DNA from: Aminobacterium sp. MB27-C1
Lineage (GTDB): Bacteria > Synergistota > Synergistia > Synergistales > Aminobacteriaceae
DNA length: 64,000 nucleotides
Assembly (NCBI RefSeq): GCF_030908405.1
Contig: NZ_CP133089.1
Location: 1,860,001 to 1,924,000, forward strand
Direction: 5' to 3'
Shown here in pieces: positions 52,305 to 61,393 of the stretch; position 1 is the stretch's first letter, and the number at the start of each line of letters is the position of its first letter. Made by a program: the position numbers and the translations under genes. A model generated the notes under the pieces. That model searched no databases. It saw nothing but the letters and a program-made list of their open reading frames with translations, and was not told where the DNA came from.

Positions 52305-53055
52305 AAGCCTGTCGCTCCTCTTCCGTAATATCAAGAACTGCTACCTGATGCTGCATTATCGATTGAAGTCCTTCTTCTGCCAAGTCGAGCATTGCATTGA
52401 GTTCGTCTCTAGCAAAAATTCCCTGCTCACCTGTCCCTTGAATTTCTATAAGCTCTTTATTGCCATTCATTACAACATTACAATCGACTTCAGCTCTGCT
52501 GTCTTCCTCGTAACAAAGATCCAAACAAAGACCGTTTTGTATTTTGCCAACGCTGACAGCACCAATAAAAGATTTAAGCGGCAATGTATTTATTTTTTTA
52601 TTTTCCCTTAAATATCTCAGGGCATCAAACAATGCAATAAAAGCTCCAGATATGGCAGCGGTACGAGTTCCACCATCAGCTTGAATAACATCACAGTCTA
52701 GCCAGATCGTTCTTTCTCCCAAAAGAGAAAGATCAACTGCAGCACGTAAAGAACGCCCTATAAGACGCTGAATTTCTTGGCTTCTTCCGTTAATCGTTCC
52801 CTTAGTGGTGCTTCTCGTTGTTCTTTCAGCAGTAGCCCGAGGCAACATGGCATATTCTGCAGTAATCCACCCCTGGCCGCTCCCTTTCAAAAAGGATGGA
52901 ATTTTTTCTTCAACAGAGGCTGTACAAATAACCTTAGTTTGGCCAAAACAGGCTAAAACTGACCCTTCGGCATAGCATGTGTATCCACGCTCAAAAGTTA
53001 TTGGGCGCATGTCGTTGAACTTTCTACCATCACTTCGTACATAAATATTTTCCAT
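52270..53055 (-). CDS. rph: Ribonuclease PH
   Basis: A 261-residue 3'-5' phosphorolytic exoribonuclease that trims tRNA ends. It opens 'RSDGRKFNDMRPITFERGYT', with 'LPRATAERTTRSTTKGTING', 'RSQEIQRLIGRSLRAAVDL', 'CDVIQADGGTRTAAISGAF' and 'ELIEIQGTGEQGIFARDEL'. The order rph-rdgB is widely conserved. Confidence 0.97.
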   Translation of the reverse strand: MENIYVRSDGRKFNDMRPITFERGYTCYAEGSVLACFGQTKVICTASVEEKIPSFLKGSGQGWITAEYAMLPRATAERTTRSTTKGTINGRSQEIQRLIGRSLRAAVDLSLLGERTIWLDCDVIQADGGTRTAAISGAFIALFDALRYLRENKKINTLPLKSFIGAVSVGKIQNGLCLDLCYEEDSRAEVDCNVVMNGNKELIEIQGTGEQGIFARDELNAMLDLAEEGLQSIMQHQVAVLDITEEERQACVGEICSFCQQ

Positions 53056-53077
53056 AATAATGCGTTGATCCTTCCTT

Positions 53078-53818
53078 TTACGAACGAATTTCCCAAGGAA
53101 CCGAAAGATTTACAGGCGCGCCGCTCTGAGGAACTTTCCCCTCTACGAGAAATCTCACTTTTGCAACTGGAGAGAAACTCTCTTTCACCGTCTGCACGAT
53201 CCCCGTTATAAGCAGAGTACTTGTCTGCTCCCCTAGAGCATTAAGTGAAGCCATAAAGGCATTATTTACATTAAGATATGCCGTATCTCCATTTCTAAAA
53301 ACATGTTGAACGCTCACTCCGCGCAATGGATCGCCGCACTCTTCAAAAAGTTTCGCAATAAGACGCTTCATGTCATCTTCCATAATGCTTGAAACTACAA
53401 CTGCATCTTTTTTAACGATATTTCCGTCTATAGGAATATAGATAGGAAAGGTTACCTTTCTTCCTACAGTTGAGTCTGCTGCCAAAAATTCCGAAAGCTC
53501 CTGCTGATTCTCAACAACATCACTCTGGTTTACCAAATTTTTCTTATTCAAAAGATCCAACGTAAAAGATGTTCCCCAATAACCCACTCCAAAAAACAAA
53601 AAGACAATAGCAACCCACGCTATGATACGAAAGACCATGGGAGCTTTATGTGTCGATGTCTCTTCTGCATACCTCCGCCCACGCTTAGAACGAGGCTTTG
53701 TCTTTGATAACTCCGCTTGTCTATCTAAATTACGACGAATTTGCAAATCATCTTCAAAATCGTCAGAAAAACGATCTTCTTTACGAACCATGTTGTATAG
53801 CGCTAACGCGCCACACAC
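53078..53818 (-). CDS. GerMN-domain envelope protein
   Basis: A 246-residue protein with a ~75-residue charged cytoplasmic stretch, a single membrane span near 'IIAWVAIVFLFFGVGYWG' and a C-terminal GerMN domain from about 120 ('ADSTVGRKVTFPIYIPIDGN' to 'VSVQHVFRNGDTAYLNVNNA'). GerMN domains occur in sporulation and cell-envelope proteins of unknown biochemistry. It lies beside the amidase at 53839, which supports a cell-wall link. The ATG at 53818 is not strongly supported; TTG/GTG or ATG 53788 (MVRKEDRFS) is equally possible. Confidence 0.78.
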   Translation of the reverse strand: MCGALALYNMVRKEDRFSDDFEDDLQIRRNLDRQAELSKTKPRSKRGRRYAEETSTHKAPMVFRIIAWVAIVFLFFGVGYWGTSFTLDLLNKKNLVNQSDVVENQQELSEFLAADSTVGRKVTFPIYIPIDGNIVKKDAVVVSSIMEDDMKRLIAKLFEECGDPLRGVSVQHVFRNGDTAYLNVNNAFMASLNALGEQTSTLLITGIVQTVKESFSPVAKVRFLVEGKVPQSGAPVNLSVPWEIRS

Positions 53819-53838
53819 CTCCTCTCACATCTCCTATT

Positions 53839-55446
53839 TTATCGGCCTCCATTGAAGTAGGCCTCTACCCCTTGCGCAATAGCTTCGGCAAACTGTCTTT
53901 GAAAAGACGTAGAAGCAAGCTTTTTCGCTTCACTTCGTTCAGTAATAAAACCTGTTTCTATGAGCACTGCCGGCATCGAAGCACCACGCAAAACAAAAAA
54001 TGGGGCCTGCGCAACTCGTCTCATATTTAAACGATTATTTTTTCCTGCTTTAAATAGATATTCCGCTACGTCAGTACTATCACTAATTTTAGCGTTTTGC
54101 TGCATATTTCCAAGAATATTCAAAAGCATTTTTGTCTTTTTATCAACTTGTGCTGAACTCTCACTACCATTATCGCCTGTCAACTCTCGGTTTTCAATTA
54201 AAGCCAACTGCATTGCGTCTTTATCTGTAGGCAAAGCCATAATGTATATTTCCGTGCCAGTCGCATGCCTGCCTTTAGGTAAAGCATTGGCATGAATACT
54301 GATAAACATATCAGCTTCCCAATTATTCGCCAACTCAGTACGCTCTCTCAACTTTAGATAAATATCTGTGCTTCGAGTCAAACGCACATCAAAACCTCGT
54401 TTTTTAATACTCTCCGCTAATAATTTCGAAAACTGAAGGTTTAAATTCTTTTCTCTCAAGCCGTTTGAAACGGCGCCAGGATCTTTCCCCCCATGACCAG
54501 GGTCAACAACAATGAGGGGTTTTTTTGATTTCTTCTGAGGTGGCACAGCAACACGTTGAGGAACAGAAACATTCTGAGATTCAGGAATATTCCCGCCAGG
54601 TGCTGTTATTTCCAGAATTTCTTTCTGTTTTTCGGGGAATATGTCAACCACCAATCGCGTCGGATTAGGAAGGGTAAAGATGTTCATTTTCCCGCCCTGA
54701 ACGGAATGCAAGGATACTATATATTTCCCATTTAAAGTATTCATTTTGACAGATACATCTTGAGGATACGGAGAAGAAAGATCGTTTTGAGAAAGACTCG
54801 AACCAGAGAAAACAATAGAAACCGACGTATCTACCTCTTTTGCTTTAGGTTCGGCCACACCCAAATAGTCAAAAACTACCCTAATTTTTTCTTCATAACG
54901 TCCCCATCTCAGCGACTTTAGCTCACATGTCGGTTGCTGAACCGGTTGCTGAATCGCTGGCTTAATTTCTTCTTGAAGAGGTTGAAGCTCTTCTATAACA
55001 ACAGGAATATCAGAAGCCCCCATCCACGATAGCGTAGATTTATCCCCCGCTGCCTGATATAAAGATTGAAGAATTTTCATGGCAGATCGAGAATCAAGCC
55101 ACCAATGTCCATTTTCCAAAACGGGTGCTGAGGCTGTCGGTAGAAGCTGAACATTCAACCATACTGCTGTAGCTTTATGAACAAGTTGTAACTTATTGTT
55201 TTTGTAATAAATCAAAAGTGTATCTTCTTTTTGCTCCAAATCAAGCTGTAGAAGTCTCACCATAGTCCCAATAGAAACCATGGTCAATCTGCCTTGTTCT
55301 TTTATTGGAACGTCTCCAAGGACACGACCGTTAAGAGCCAAATTCCATCCCGTCGAAGACATCGCCGAATCGGAAATAAAAACAAGTGCTGTTATAAGAA
55401 AAATAAAAATAAATATAAATTTTTTACAAACCTGCCGCTGTAACAT
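53839..55446 (-). CDS. N-acetylmuramoyl-L-alanine amidase with AMIN domain
   Basis: A 535-residue exported peptidoglycan hydrolase. A signal peptide or anchor covers residues 1-30. A copper-amine-oxidase-N-like region spans about 33-130, an AMIN domain about 175-285 ('KYIVSLHSVQGGKMNIF'). The Amidase_3 catalytic domain is about 310-535: zinc ligands His in 'VVDPGHGGKDPG', Glu in 'REKNLNLQ', His in 'FISIHANALP' and catalytic Glu in 'AVLIETGFI'. It separates daughter-cell peptidoglycan in relatives. It overlaps the TldD/PmbA gene end by 23 bp. Confidence 0.93.
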   Translation of the reverse strand: MLQRQVCKKFIFIFIFLITALVFISDSAMSSTGWNLALNGRVLGDVPIKEQGRLTMVSIGTMVRLLQLDLEQKEDTLLIYYKNNKLQLVHKATAVWLNVQLLPTASAPVLENGHWWLDSRSAMKILQSLYQAAGDKSTLSWMGASDIPVVIEELQPLQEEIKPAIQQPVQQPTCELKSLRWGRYEEKIRVVFDYLGVAEPKAKEVDTSVSIVFSGSSLSQNDLSSPYPQDVSVKMNTLNGKYIVSLHSVQGGKMNIFTLPNPTRLVVDIFPEKQKEILEITAPGGNIPESQNVSVPQRVAVPPQKKSKKPLIVVDPGHGGKDPGAVSNGLREKNLNLQFSKLLAESIKKRGFDVRLTRSTDIYLKLRERTELANNWEADMFISIHANALPKGRHATGTEIYIMALPTDKDAMQLALIENRELTGDNGSESSAQVDKKTKMLLNILGNMQQNAKISDSTDVAEYLFKAGKNNRLNMRRVAQAPFFVLRGASMPAVLIETGFITERSEAKKLASTSFQRQFAEAIAQGVEAYFNGGR

Positions 55447-56782
55447 TATCGATCACCATCGTACATCCCCCAATATCGCCAAAAAAGGAAAGATCGCCCC
55501 CTACTAAAACGATACGATTCAACAAATCAAGTAAATTCCCAGCTATTGTCATTCCTGCAATAGGACGATCAAGGAGGCCTTCAAAGAGACGTACTCCTTT
55601 TATTCCAAGGGAAAAATCCCCACTTACAGGATTAACTGTATGAAGTCCAAGAAGCTCTGTTACATAAAGTCCATTCTGAACAGAATGGAAAATTTCCTCA
55701 GGTGAGAGCGTCCCCGGTTCCATATAAAGATTGGAAATATCCACATCAGGAAGAGAGGAGAAACTTCTTGCCCCATTTCCTGTAGAACGTACCCCATCTT
55801 TTCGAGCATATTTAAGGTTATAGAGAAAAGCTTCCACTATACCTTCTTTCATCACAACCGTTTTCTGACAAGGAACGCCCTCTCCATCGAAAGGAGAGGT
55901 TCCAAGTTTCCGTGGCATAAGACCATCATCTATGAGAGAAAGAAGAGGGCTGGCAACTTTTTTCCCGAGTTTCCCTTTGTAAAGGGAACGATTTTTATGG
56001 ACGTTTGAAGCACAAAAAAGATCCCCAATGACAGAAAGCAGTGATGATGAAACCTCTGGAGAAAAAATCAAAGTATATTTTTTAGTAGGGAGAGGCGTTC
56101 CCCCCAATGTATAGGCTGTCTGTTTCACAGCCTTTTCCGCTATCTTTTGAAGAGAACAATCTTCAAGAAAACGAAACTCTTCCCCAAAACCCCCCATCTC
56201 CATATGTTCGCCGTCGCTCATAACAAGGCTAACACCAGCAGCAAGAGCCGTTCCTTCATACCATCCATATATACCTGCAGAGGACATATAAAAAGTATCC
56301 CCTTGCCCATCGGCCCATGAAGCACTTCGTACAGAAACAACCCGAGAGTCCTTTTCTCTTACATAACGAGTCATTTCATTACACCACTCCATACGCTGTT
56401 CTGGTGTGATTGACTGAACAGCATCATCTTTGAGCTCTAATTCTTCCGAATAGGAGGGGGCGTCTTCATAAAGAACAACCCACGGATCGGGTTCAACCAG
56501 AGAACAATTGTGCAAGCTCCAATCGACAAGTTGCTGTAACGCCACTTTATTTATGGCATTAACATGTGCTACACCCTGACGACCTTCCCCATCAAGAACG
56601 CGCAGTCCAATACCTGTAATACAGCCTGAATTATTCTGCTCCGGTTTCCCATCTCGAAGAGATAAGGAAGAATTACATCCTGAATAATAGAGGACATCGG
56701 CCCCAGACGCTCCTTTTTTTGTTGCTTCGTCTATTAGAAATTCTGAACAGTGAACTATCTCATCATACCAAGGGACAACCAT
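55424..56782 (-). CDS. TldD/PmbA family protease-like protein (TldE-like)
   Basis: A 452-residue protein of the TldD/TldE family. The N-terminal part has 'YYSGCNSSLSLRDGKPEQNN' and 'GIGLRVLDGEGRQGVAHVN'. The C-terminal half has 'FSPEVSSSLLSVIGDLF', 'SPFDGEGVPCQKTVVMKEG', 'SNLYMEPGTLSPEEI' and 'LGLHTVNPVSGDFSLGIKG'. The HExxH zinc motif of TldD is absent, so this is the non-catalytic PmbA/TldE-type partner. No TldD gene is in view. Starts at GTG/ATG 56782, just after the aldolase gene. Confidence 0.88.
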   Translation of the reverse strand: MVVPWYDEIVHCSEFLIDEATKKGASGADVLYYSGCNSSLSLRDGKPEQNNSGCITGIGLRVLDGEGRQGVAHVNAINKVALQQLVDWSLHNCSLVEPDPWVVLYEDAPSYSEELELKDDAVQSITPEQRMEWCNEMTRYVREKDSRVVSVRSASWADGQGDTFYMSSAGIYGWYEGTALAAGVSLVMSDGEHMEMGGFGEEFRFLEDCSLQKIAEKAVKQTAYTLGGTPLPTKKYTLIFSPEVSSSLLSVIGDLFCASNVHKNRSLYKGKLGKKVASPLLSLIDDGLMPRKLGTSPFDGEGVPCQKTVVMKEGIVEAFLYNLKYARKDGVRSTGNGARSFSSLPDVDISNLYMEPGTLSPEEIFHSVQNGLYVTELLGLHTVNPVSGDFSLGIKGVRLFEGLLDRPIAGMTIAGNLLDLLNRIVLVGGDLSFFGDIGGCTMVIDNVTAAGL

Positions 56783-56783
56783 T

Positions 56784-57818
56784 CTATTGTCTAACCTCTT
56801 CGACTATAATATCTGCGGCCGCCACGGCTTGTTCCCTAGAAACATCAAGATGAGTTACAAGACGTATACGCCGCTCTCCCATTGCCGTAAAAAATACGCC
56901 TCTCTTTGAGCAACGATCTATCAACATATCTGCGGTAAGATCACCTTCAGGTAAAGAGAAGAAGATCATGTTTGTCCGCTTACCATTATTCTCTACAGCT
57001 ATGCCTGCTGCTTCAAGTATCTGAGCAACAAGACTGGCATTATCATGGTCTTCTTTCAAATGTTCAATATTATGTTCTAAAGCGTAGAGGCCAGCTGCTG
57101 CAATAACTCCAGCCTGCCGCATTCCTCCACCTACACGTTTCCTCCAATGGCGCGCTCTTTCTATAAAATTGCGAGAGCCGCAAATAATACTCCCAACAGG
57201 AGCCCCAAGCCCCTTTGATAAGCAAAGCTGCACAGAATCAACGAGAGTTGTATAAGCAGAAACATTTGTTTCCCACGCTGTAGCAGCATTGAAAAGCCGT
57301 GCGCCATCTAAATGAATGGATAGCCCGAGTTCTCGAGCCTTGCAAGCTGTTTGGGCAAAGACGTCAGGAGAAAGAGCTATTCCACCACATTTATTGTGAG
57401 TGTTTTCAAGACAAAGAAGCTTGGCAGGAGCAAAATGAACGTTGAGAGGAAGACATTTCTCTTGAACAGCCTCCGGGCTCGGAATCCCCACAGAGTCATC
57501 TACAAGCATAGGAAATAATCCGCCGAGAACGGATAGACCGCCACCTTCGTAATTATTGATATGAGAATAGGTCCCAAGAATGACACCATCTCCTCGATTG
57601 CCGTGAGTCAGAAGAGAAACAAGGTTCCCCATAGTTCCAGAGACTGCAAATAAAGCCGCCTCTTTTCCTGTTAGTTGGGCAGCCTTTTCTTCTAGTTTTA
57701 TGACTGTGGGATCTTCTCCATAGACGTCATCTCCTACTTCAGATTCATACATTGCTCGACGCATGGCTTCACTAGGTTTTGTCACTGTGTCACTTTTTAG
57801 ATCGATGGGAAAGTGCAT
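56784..57818 (-). CDS. Low-specificity L-threonine aldolase
   Basis: A 344-residue PLP enzyme that splits threonine into glycine and acetaldehyde. 'IDLKSDTVTKPSEAMRRAM' opens the protein; 'VSGTMGNLVSLLTH' binds the phosphate; 'LENTHNKCGG' and 'IHLDGARLFNAA' surround the cofactor ring (Asp); the PLP lysine is in 'LCLSKGLGAPVGS'. The length is typical. It fits an amino-acid-fermenting host. Adjacent to the TldD/PmbA gene with a 1-bp gap. Confidence 0.94.
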   Translation of the reverse strand: MHFPIDLKSDTVTKPSEAMRRAMYESEVGDDVYGEDPTVIKLEEKAAQLTGKEAALFAVSGTMGNLVSLLTHGNRGDGVILGTYSHINNYEGGGLSVLGGLFPMLVDDSVGIPSPEAVQEKCLPLNVHFAPAKLLCLENTHNKCGGIALSPDVFAQTACKARELGLSIHLDGARLFNAATAWETNVSAYTTLVDSVQLCLSKGLGAPVGSIICGSRNFIERARHWRKRVGGGMRQAGVIAAAGLYALEHNIEHLKEDHDNASLVAQILEAAGIAVENNGKRTNMIFFSLPEGDLTADMLIDRCSKRGVFFTAMGERRIRLVTHLDVSREQAVAAADIIVEEVRQ

Positions 57819-57884
57819 CTCTATTCTCCTCCTTACATCATTTAGACTCTTTCGTTAACCTTATCACGTTATACTACCATTTAT

Positions 57885-58712
57885 CTACAGGGATATACCT
57901 AAACGCGCCCAAGGTAAGAAATCAGTCTTTACACGAATCCCCATTGACACACTGGGTCTATTCGTTCCGTGAAAATCTGAACCTGCCGTAGTAAAGAGAT
58001 CCATCTCTTTTGCAATACGAAGATACTGAAATATTTGTTGTGAAGAATGGCTGGGGGAAAGACACTCTATTCCCCATAAACCTAAAGATTTTAATTGTTT
58101 CAAAATATCGACAAGAACACCATAATCATCTGTCGTTTGGGCAGGATGAGCTAAAACAGCCACTCCATCCGCTTTTTGTATAACATCAATACAAACTTCA
58201 GGGGAAAGACGATAGCGAGGAACGTATGCAGAAGCATCGTGGCCAAGATATCTGTCAAAGGCCTGCCACATATTCTGAACATATCCTTTTTTAATGAGGA
58301 CTCTTGCAATATGCGGACGCGCTACTACATCTCCGTTGGCTTCTGCTCTTACTTCTTCGATAGAAACAGACATCCCCAGTTTCTGAAGCTTTTCACATAT
58401 TTTTATGTTTCTTTCGTCTCGTCCTTCTCGCAAATCTTTCATATGTTTTTGGAAGAGAGGAGATTCAACGTTAATCCTATATCCAAGAATATGCATAACG
58501 CCATTAAACTCTGCTGAAAGCTCTACTCCCGAAACTCCACGCACTCCCAATTTATTGCAAGCTGTTAAAAATTCATTTACACCTTCCGTGGTGTCATGAT
58601 CTGTTAAACTCATGACAGACAATCCTCGCCTTTTTCCTCTGACCACAAGATCCCGAGGAGCAAGAGTTCCATCGGAACTGGTACTATGAAGATGTAAATC
58701 AATGAAAATCAT
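57885..58712 (-). CDS. PHP domain phosphoesterase
   Basis: A 275-residue metal-dependent PHP phosphoesterase, like the nucleotide/oligonucleotide phosphatases (YciV/RnaseAM group). Metal motifs: 'IDLHLHSTSSDG', 'SLTDHDTTEG', 'SGVELSAEF', 'VVARPHIARVL', 'VAVLAHPAQT' and 'TTAGSDFHG'. The inserted helical part is typical. The substrate is not certain. It lies 4 bp after cheW. Confidence 0.9.
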   Translation of the reverse strand: MIFIDLHLHSTSSDGTLAPRDLVVRGKRRGLSVMSLTDHDTTEGVNEFLTACNKLGVRGVSGVELSAEFNGVMHILGYRINVESPLFQKHMKDLREGRDERNIKICEKLQKLGMSVSIEEVRAEANGDVVARPHIARVLIKKGYVQNMWQAFDRYLGHDASAYVPRYRLSPEVCIDVIQKADGVAVLAHPAQTTDDYGVLVDILKQLKSLGLWGIECLSPSHSSQQIFQYLRIAKEMDLFTTAGSDFHGTNRPSVSMGIRVKTDFLPWARLGISL

Positions 58713-58716
58713 CTTG

Positions 58717-59238
58717 CTAGCCTGCGATTTCCGAGTCTAGCTCATCAGCAAGAATAACATCAAGATCAAAAAGCGTAACGAGATCAAGAAGCACGACAAG
58801 CCGTCCGCCTTCTTGTTTTATAACTCCCAAAAGATATTTCTTTTCCATAGAGGTATCCAGTTGAATATTCTGTTCTATCTGAGAGTCAAAGACAGTACAT
58901 ACTTCGCGAACTGAATCGACTAAAATACCAAATTGAATATCATTCCATGAAACTACAACGATTCGAGAATCTTCAGTCAAAGCTTTTTCTTCCATCCCCA
59001 ACTTCAATTCCATATCAAATACTGGGACGATCGTGCCACGAAGATTTATTACTCCACGAATGTAATCTGGAGCGTTAGGAACGCGTGTAATTACTGGCGG
59101 GACTCGAACAATTTCCTTCACTTCATTTACGTTCAGAGCAAATTCTTCCTTGCCAAGAGAAAAGACAAGAATGATTTGCTCTTCTCCTCTATCTTCCTGA
59201 GCTACATTTTCAATATTCTGCGTCTGAGATACATCCAT
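58717..59238 (-). CDS. cheW: CheW-like chemotaxis adaptor
   Basis: A 173-residue adaptor that couples chemoreceptors to the CheA kinase. It has 'VFSLGKEEFALNVNEVKEIV', 'APDYIRGVINLRGTIVPVFD' and 'FGILVDSVREVCTVFDSQI'. It stands alone among housekeeping genes; no cheA, receptor or flagellar gene is in the window. Confidence 0.93.
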   Translation of the reverse strand: MDVSQTQNIENVAQEDRGEEQIILVFSLGKEEFALNVNEVKEIVRVPPVITRVPNAPDYIRGVINLRGTIVPVFDMELKLGMEEKALTEDSRIVVVSWNDIQFGILVDSVREVCTVFDSQIEQNIQLDTSMEKKYLLGVIKQEGGRLVVLLDLVTLFDLDVILADELDSEIAG

Positions 59239-59268
59239 TTTAGGTACTCCTCCTTGTGGAATCCTTAT

Positions 59269-59787
59269 CTACCACTGTTCATGATGCAAAAGAACGCCAT
59301 CTAACGTAATGATCCGTATATCATGCTCTTCGATTAGAGCTATGCTTGCCGGATCTCGCCCGCGGGGTAAAGAAGCCCCTCCCGGATTTAAAAACCACGT
59401 TTTCCCTTCTCTGACAAGTGAACCTACATGAGTATGACCAGATATGACAAGATCTGCTTTTGCATTTAATGCTAAATGTCGTAGTTGAGAGAAATGAGAG
59501 CCGTGATTTAAGAGTATAAGTTTGCCGGCCCACCATATTGTCACGTAAGGAGAAAGTATAGGCCACTTCAGCCACTCCTGATCCCGAGAAAAATCACCGT
59601 TGCCTTTTGCAATAAGAACGGGAACAGAAGAAGCATTCATCATATCGGCTAGTCCAGTATCAACTCCACTTTTTAAAACATCTCCTGCGTGAAGAATGGC
59701 CTCCACATCACCCCATATATTCAAAGCCTTCTCCCATGCATCTGCGTGACCATGTGTATCGGCAATAACACCAAGACGACGAGACAT
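59269..59787 (-). CDS. YfcE/MJ0936-type metallophosphodiesterase
   Basis: A 172-residue calcineurin-like phosphodiesterase. Metal motifs: 'RLGVIADTHGHA', 'AILHAGDV', 'LIAKGNGDF' (a variant of the usual GNCD), 'ILLNHGSHF' and 'VISGHTHVGS'. ATG 59787 is used. It overlaps the end of the homoserine dehydrogenase reading by none but its leader (GAGGAGG) lies within it, so the two are coupled. Confidence 0.9.
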   Translation of the reverse strand: MSRRLGVIADTHGHADAWEKALNIWGDVEAILHAGDVLKSGVDTGLADMMNASSVPVLIAKGNGDFSRDQEWLKWPILSPYVTIWWAGKLILLNHGSHFSQLRHLALNAKADLVISGHTHVGSLVREGKTWFLNPGGASLPRGRDPASIALIEEHDIRIITLDGVLLHHEQW

Positions 59788-59795
59788 CCTTTCTC

Positions 59796-60845
59796 TCACC
59801 TCCTCATAGAATCGACAATGGAAAGAACGTCACGTAAAAGGGCAAAAGCTGCTGATCGACGGCCAGCACCAGCACCTTCTATACATATCTCCCCCATTGT
59901 ATCAGTCGAGATAACTGCACCATTTGTTACGCCATAAAGAGTAACGAGAGGATGATTGGCCGGTAAGGCCGCTGGGGCTACTTCTATGTAAACGTTCTGG
60001 CCTTTCCTTTCTATTCTTGAAAGGAGACGCACCACTCCACCTTTAGTTCTTGTCCTGTTAAGCATTTCAGGAGTAACTTCACGAATTCCTTTTACATGTA
60101 TTTTATCTTTTGTAAGCATGGGAGAGCCCATAAGTGCTTGAGCTACAATCATTGCCTTATAAGCAGAGTCCCAACCATCAATATCTATACTGGGATCAGC
60201 TTCTGCATATCCTCGCCTTTGCGCATCAAGCAGTGCATCATCAAGAGTGCTTCCCTGACGCATTTGCTCAAGAATATAATTACATGTTCCATTCAAAACT
60301 CCTTCAAAAGACAGAACTTGAGTTGCAGGCAATCCATGTCGGACTAAAGAAAAGAGAGGGGTTCCACACATAACAGTTCCCTCAAAAAGGAAATGAGCTT
60401 TATTAACCTGAGCCAGTTTTGATAAAGGGTGATACCAAAGAGCTACTGGAGATTTGTTACATGTAACAACTGATTTTCCTCGCAAGAAGGCTCTCTCGAT
60501 AAAAGAACGAGCCGGCTCTCCTGTTTCCAAACTTGAAGATGTTGTATCTATGAGAACATCATATTCTCCGTTACAAAGTAACTCTTCAAGAGAAACAGAA
60601 TCACGATTTTCCTTAGCGTACAGTATCTTACCATCGATACGCCCTGTCTCTTCTTCTGCCTTAAAAACCTCATTAATATCAAGTCCTCGCGGGGAATATA
60701 TATTTCCTCTTCTTCGCGTAGCTATTCCGTTAATTTGCACTGAACTTTTAAATTGAGAAAAAATTTCTTCTTTTTTTCGTATCAGTAGAGAACAAAACTC
60801 ACGCCCAACGTTGCCAAAACCAAGAAGAAGAATAGATAAATTCAT
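59796..60845 (-). CDS. hom: Homoserine dehydrogenase (short form without ACT domain)
   Basis: A 349-residue NAD(P)-dependent enzyme that reduces aspartate semialdehyde to homoserine for Thr/Met synthesis. The Rossmann start is 'ILLLGFGNVGREF'. 'VVTCNKSPVALWYHPL', 'FEGTVMCGTPLF', 'FEGVLNGTCNYILEQM' and 'AEADPSIDIDGWDSAYK' carry the active-site Lys and Asp residues. The usual C-terminal ACT regulatory domain of ~430-residue enzymes is absent, so threonine feedback through ACT is not expected. Confidence 0.94.
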   Translation of the reverse strand: MNLSILLLGFGNVGREFCSLLIRKKEEIFSQFKSSVQINGIATRRRGNIYSPRGLDINEVFKAEEETGRIDGKILYAKENRDSVSLEELLCNGEYDVLIDTTSSSLETGEPARSFIERAFLRGKSVVTCNKSPVALWYHPLSKLAQVNKAHFLFEGTVMCGTPLFSLVRHGLPATQVLSFEGVLNGTCNYILEQMRQGSTLDDALLDAQRRGYAEADPSIDIDGWDSAYKAMIVAQALMGSPMLTKDKIHVKGIREVTPEMLNRTRTKGGVVRLLSRIERKGQNVYIEVAPAALPANHPLVTLYGVTNGAVISTDTMGEICIEGAGAGRRSAAFALLRDVLSIVDSMRR

Positions 60846-61002
60846 ACAAACTCCTCCAACGCATAATCATTACAGTGCTTCAGCTTGGATAATGTTTTAT
60901 TTTATCACTTTAGGTAGTGCTTCGTCTTATGTCTATTCATGTTGTATTATTTCTAAATAGAAAATAGAATAGTTCTATATCATACGGAGGGAGTTCTTAT
61001 CT

Positions 61003-61374
61003 ATGAGCGAACACATTTCTCAGGAATCCGTTTTAAAGGAACTTAAAAATCTCGTGGAGTCTTCTTCTCTTGTAACAGCCAGATTAATAGAAGCAGTCTC
61101 ACTTAACTCCCAGCTTGCATCCTCTTCCACCCCCGAAATGCAGGATCTCTTTCATCAGTGGATCAACTATATTGCTGGAGAAATTCTAAACATCGCCAAT
61201 AAAAATGAAACTGTCAACGTAAAAGAAGTGGCAGAGAGTATTGGCGTGTGCGAAACGACAATTCTTTCTCTGCTTCTCTACCTTGAAAGAAATGGATCAA
61301 TAATTGTTGAAAACGTCACAGTAAAAAAAGGAAAGGGTGAAAATCAGGAATTGTGCCACTGCCTCCGTTCATAA
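61003..61374 (+). CDS. Small protein with winged-HTH-like C-terminus, unknown function
   Basis: A 123-residue soluble protein. The N-terminal half is helical. The C-terminal half has a plausible helix-turn-helix ('VNVKEVAESIGVCETTILSL' then 'LLYLERNGSIIVENV' as the wing). I do not recognise the family. It starts the plus-strand trio and has CGGAGGGAG upstream of ATG 61003. A role as a small transcription regulator is inference. Confidence 0.6.
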   Translation: MSEHISQESVLKELKNLVESSSLVTARLIEAVSLNSQLASSSTPEMQDLFHQWINYIAGEILNIANKNETVNVKEVAESIGVCETTILSLLLYLERNGSIIVENVTVKKGKGENQELCHCLRS

Positions 61375-61393
61375 AAAATAATGAGGTGATAGT

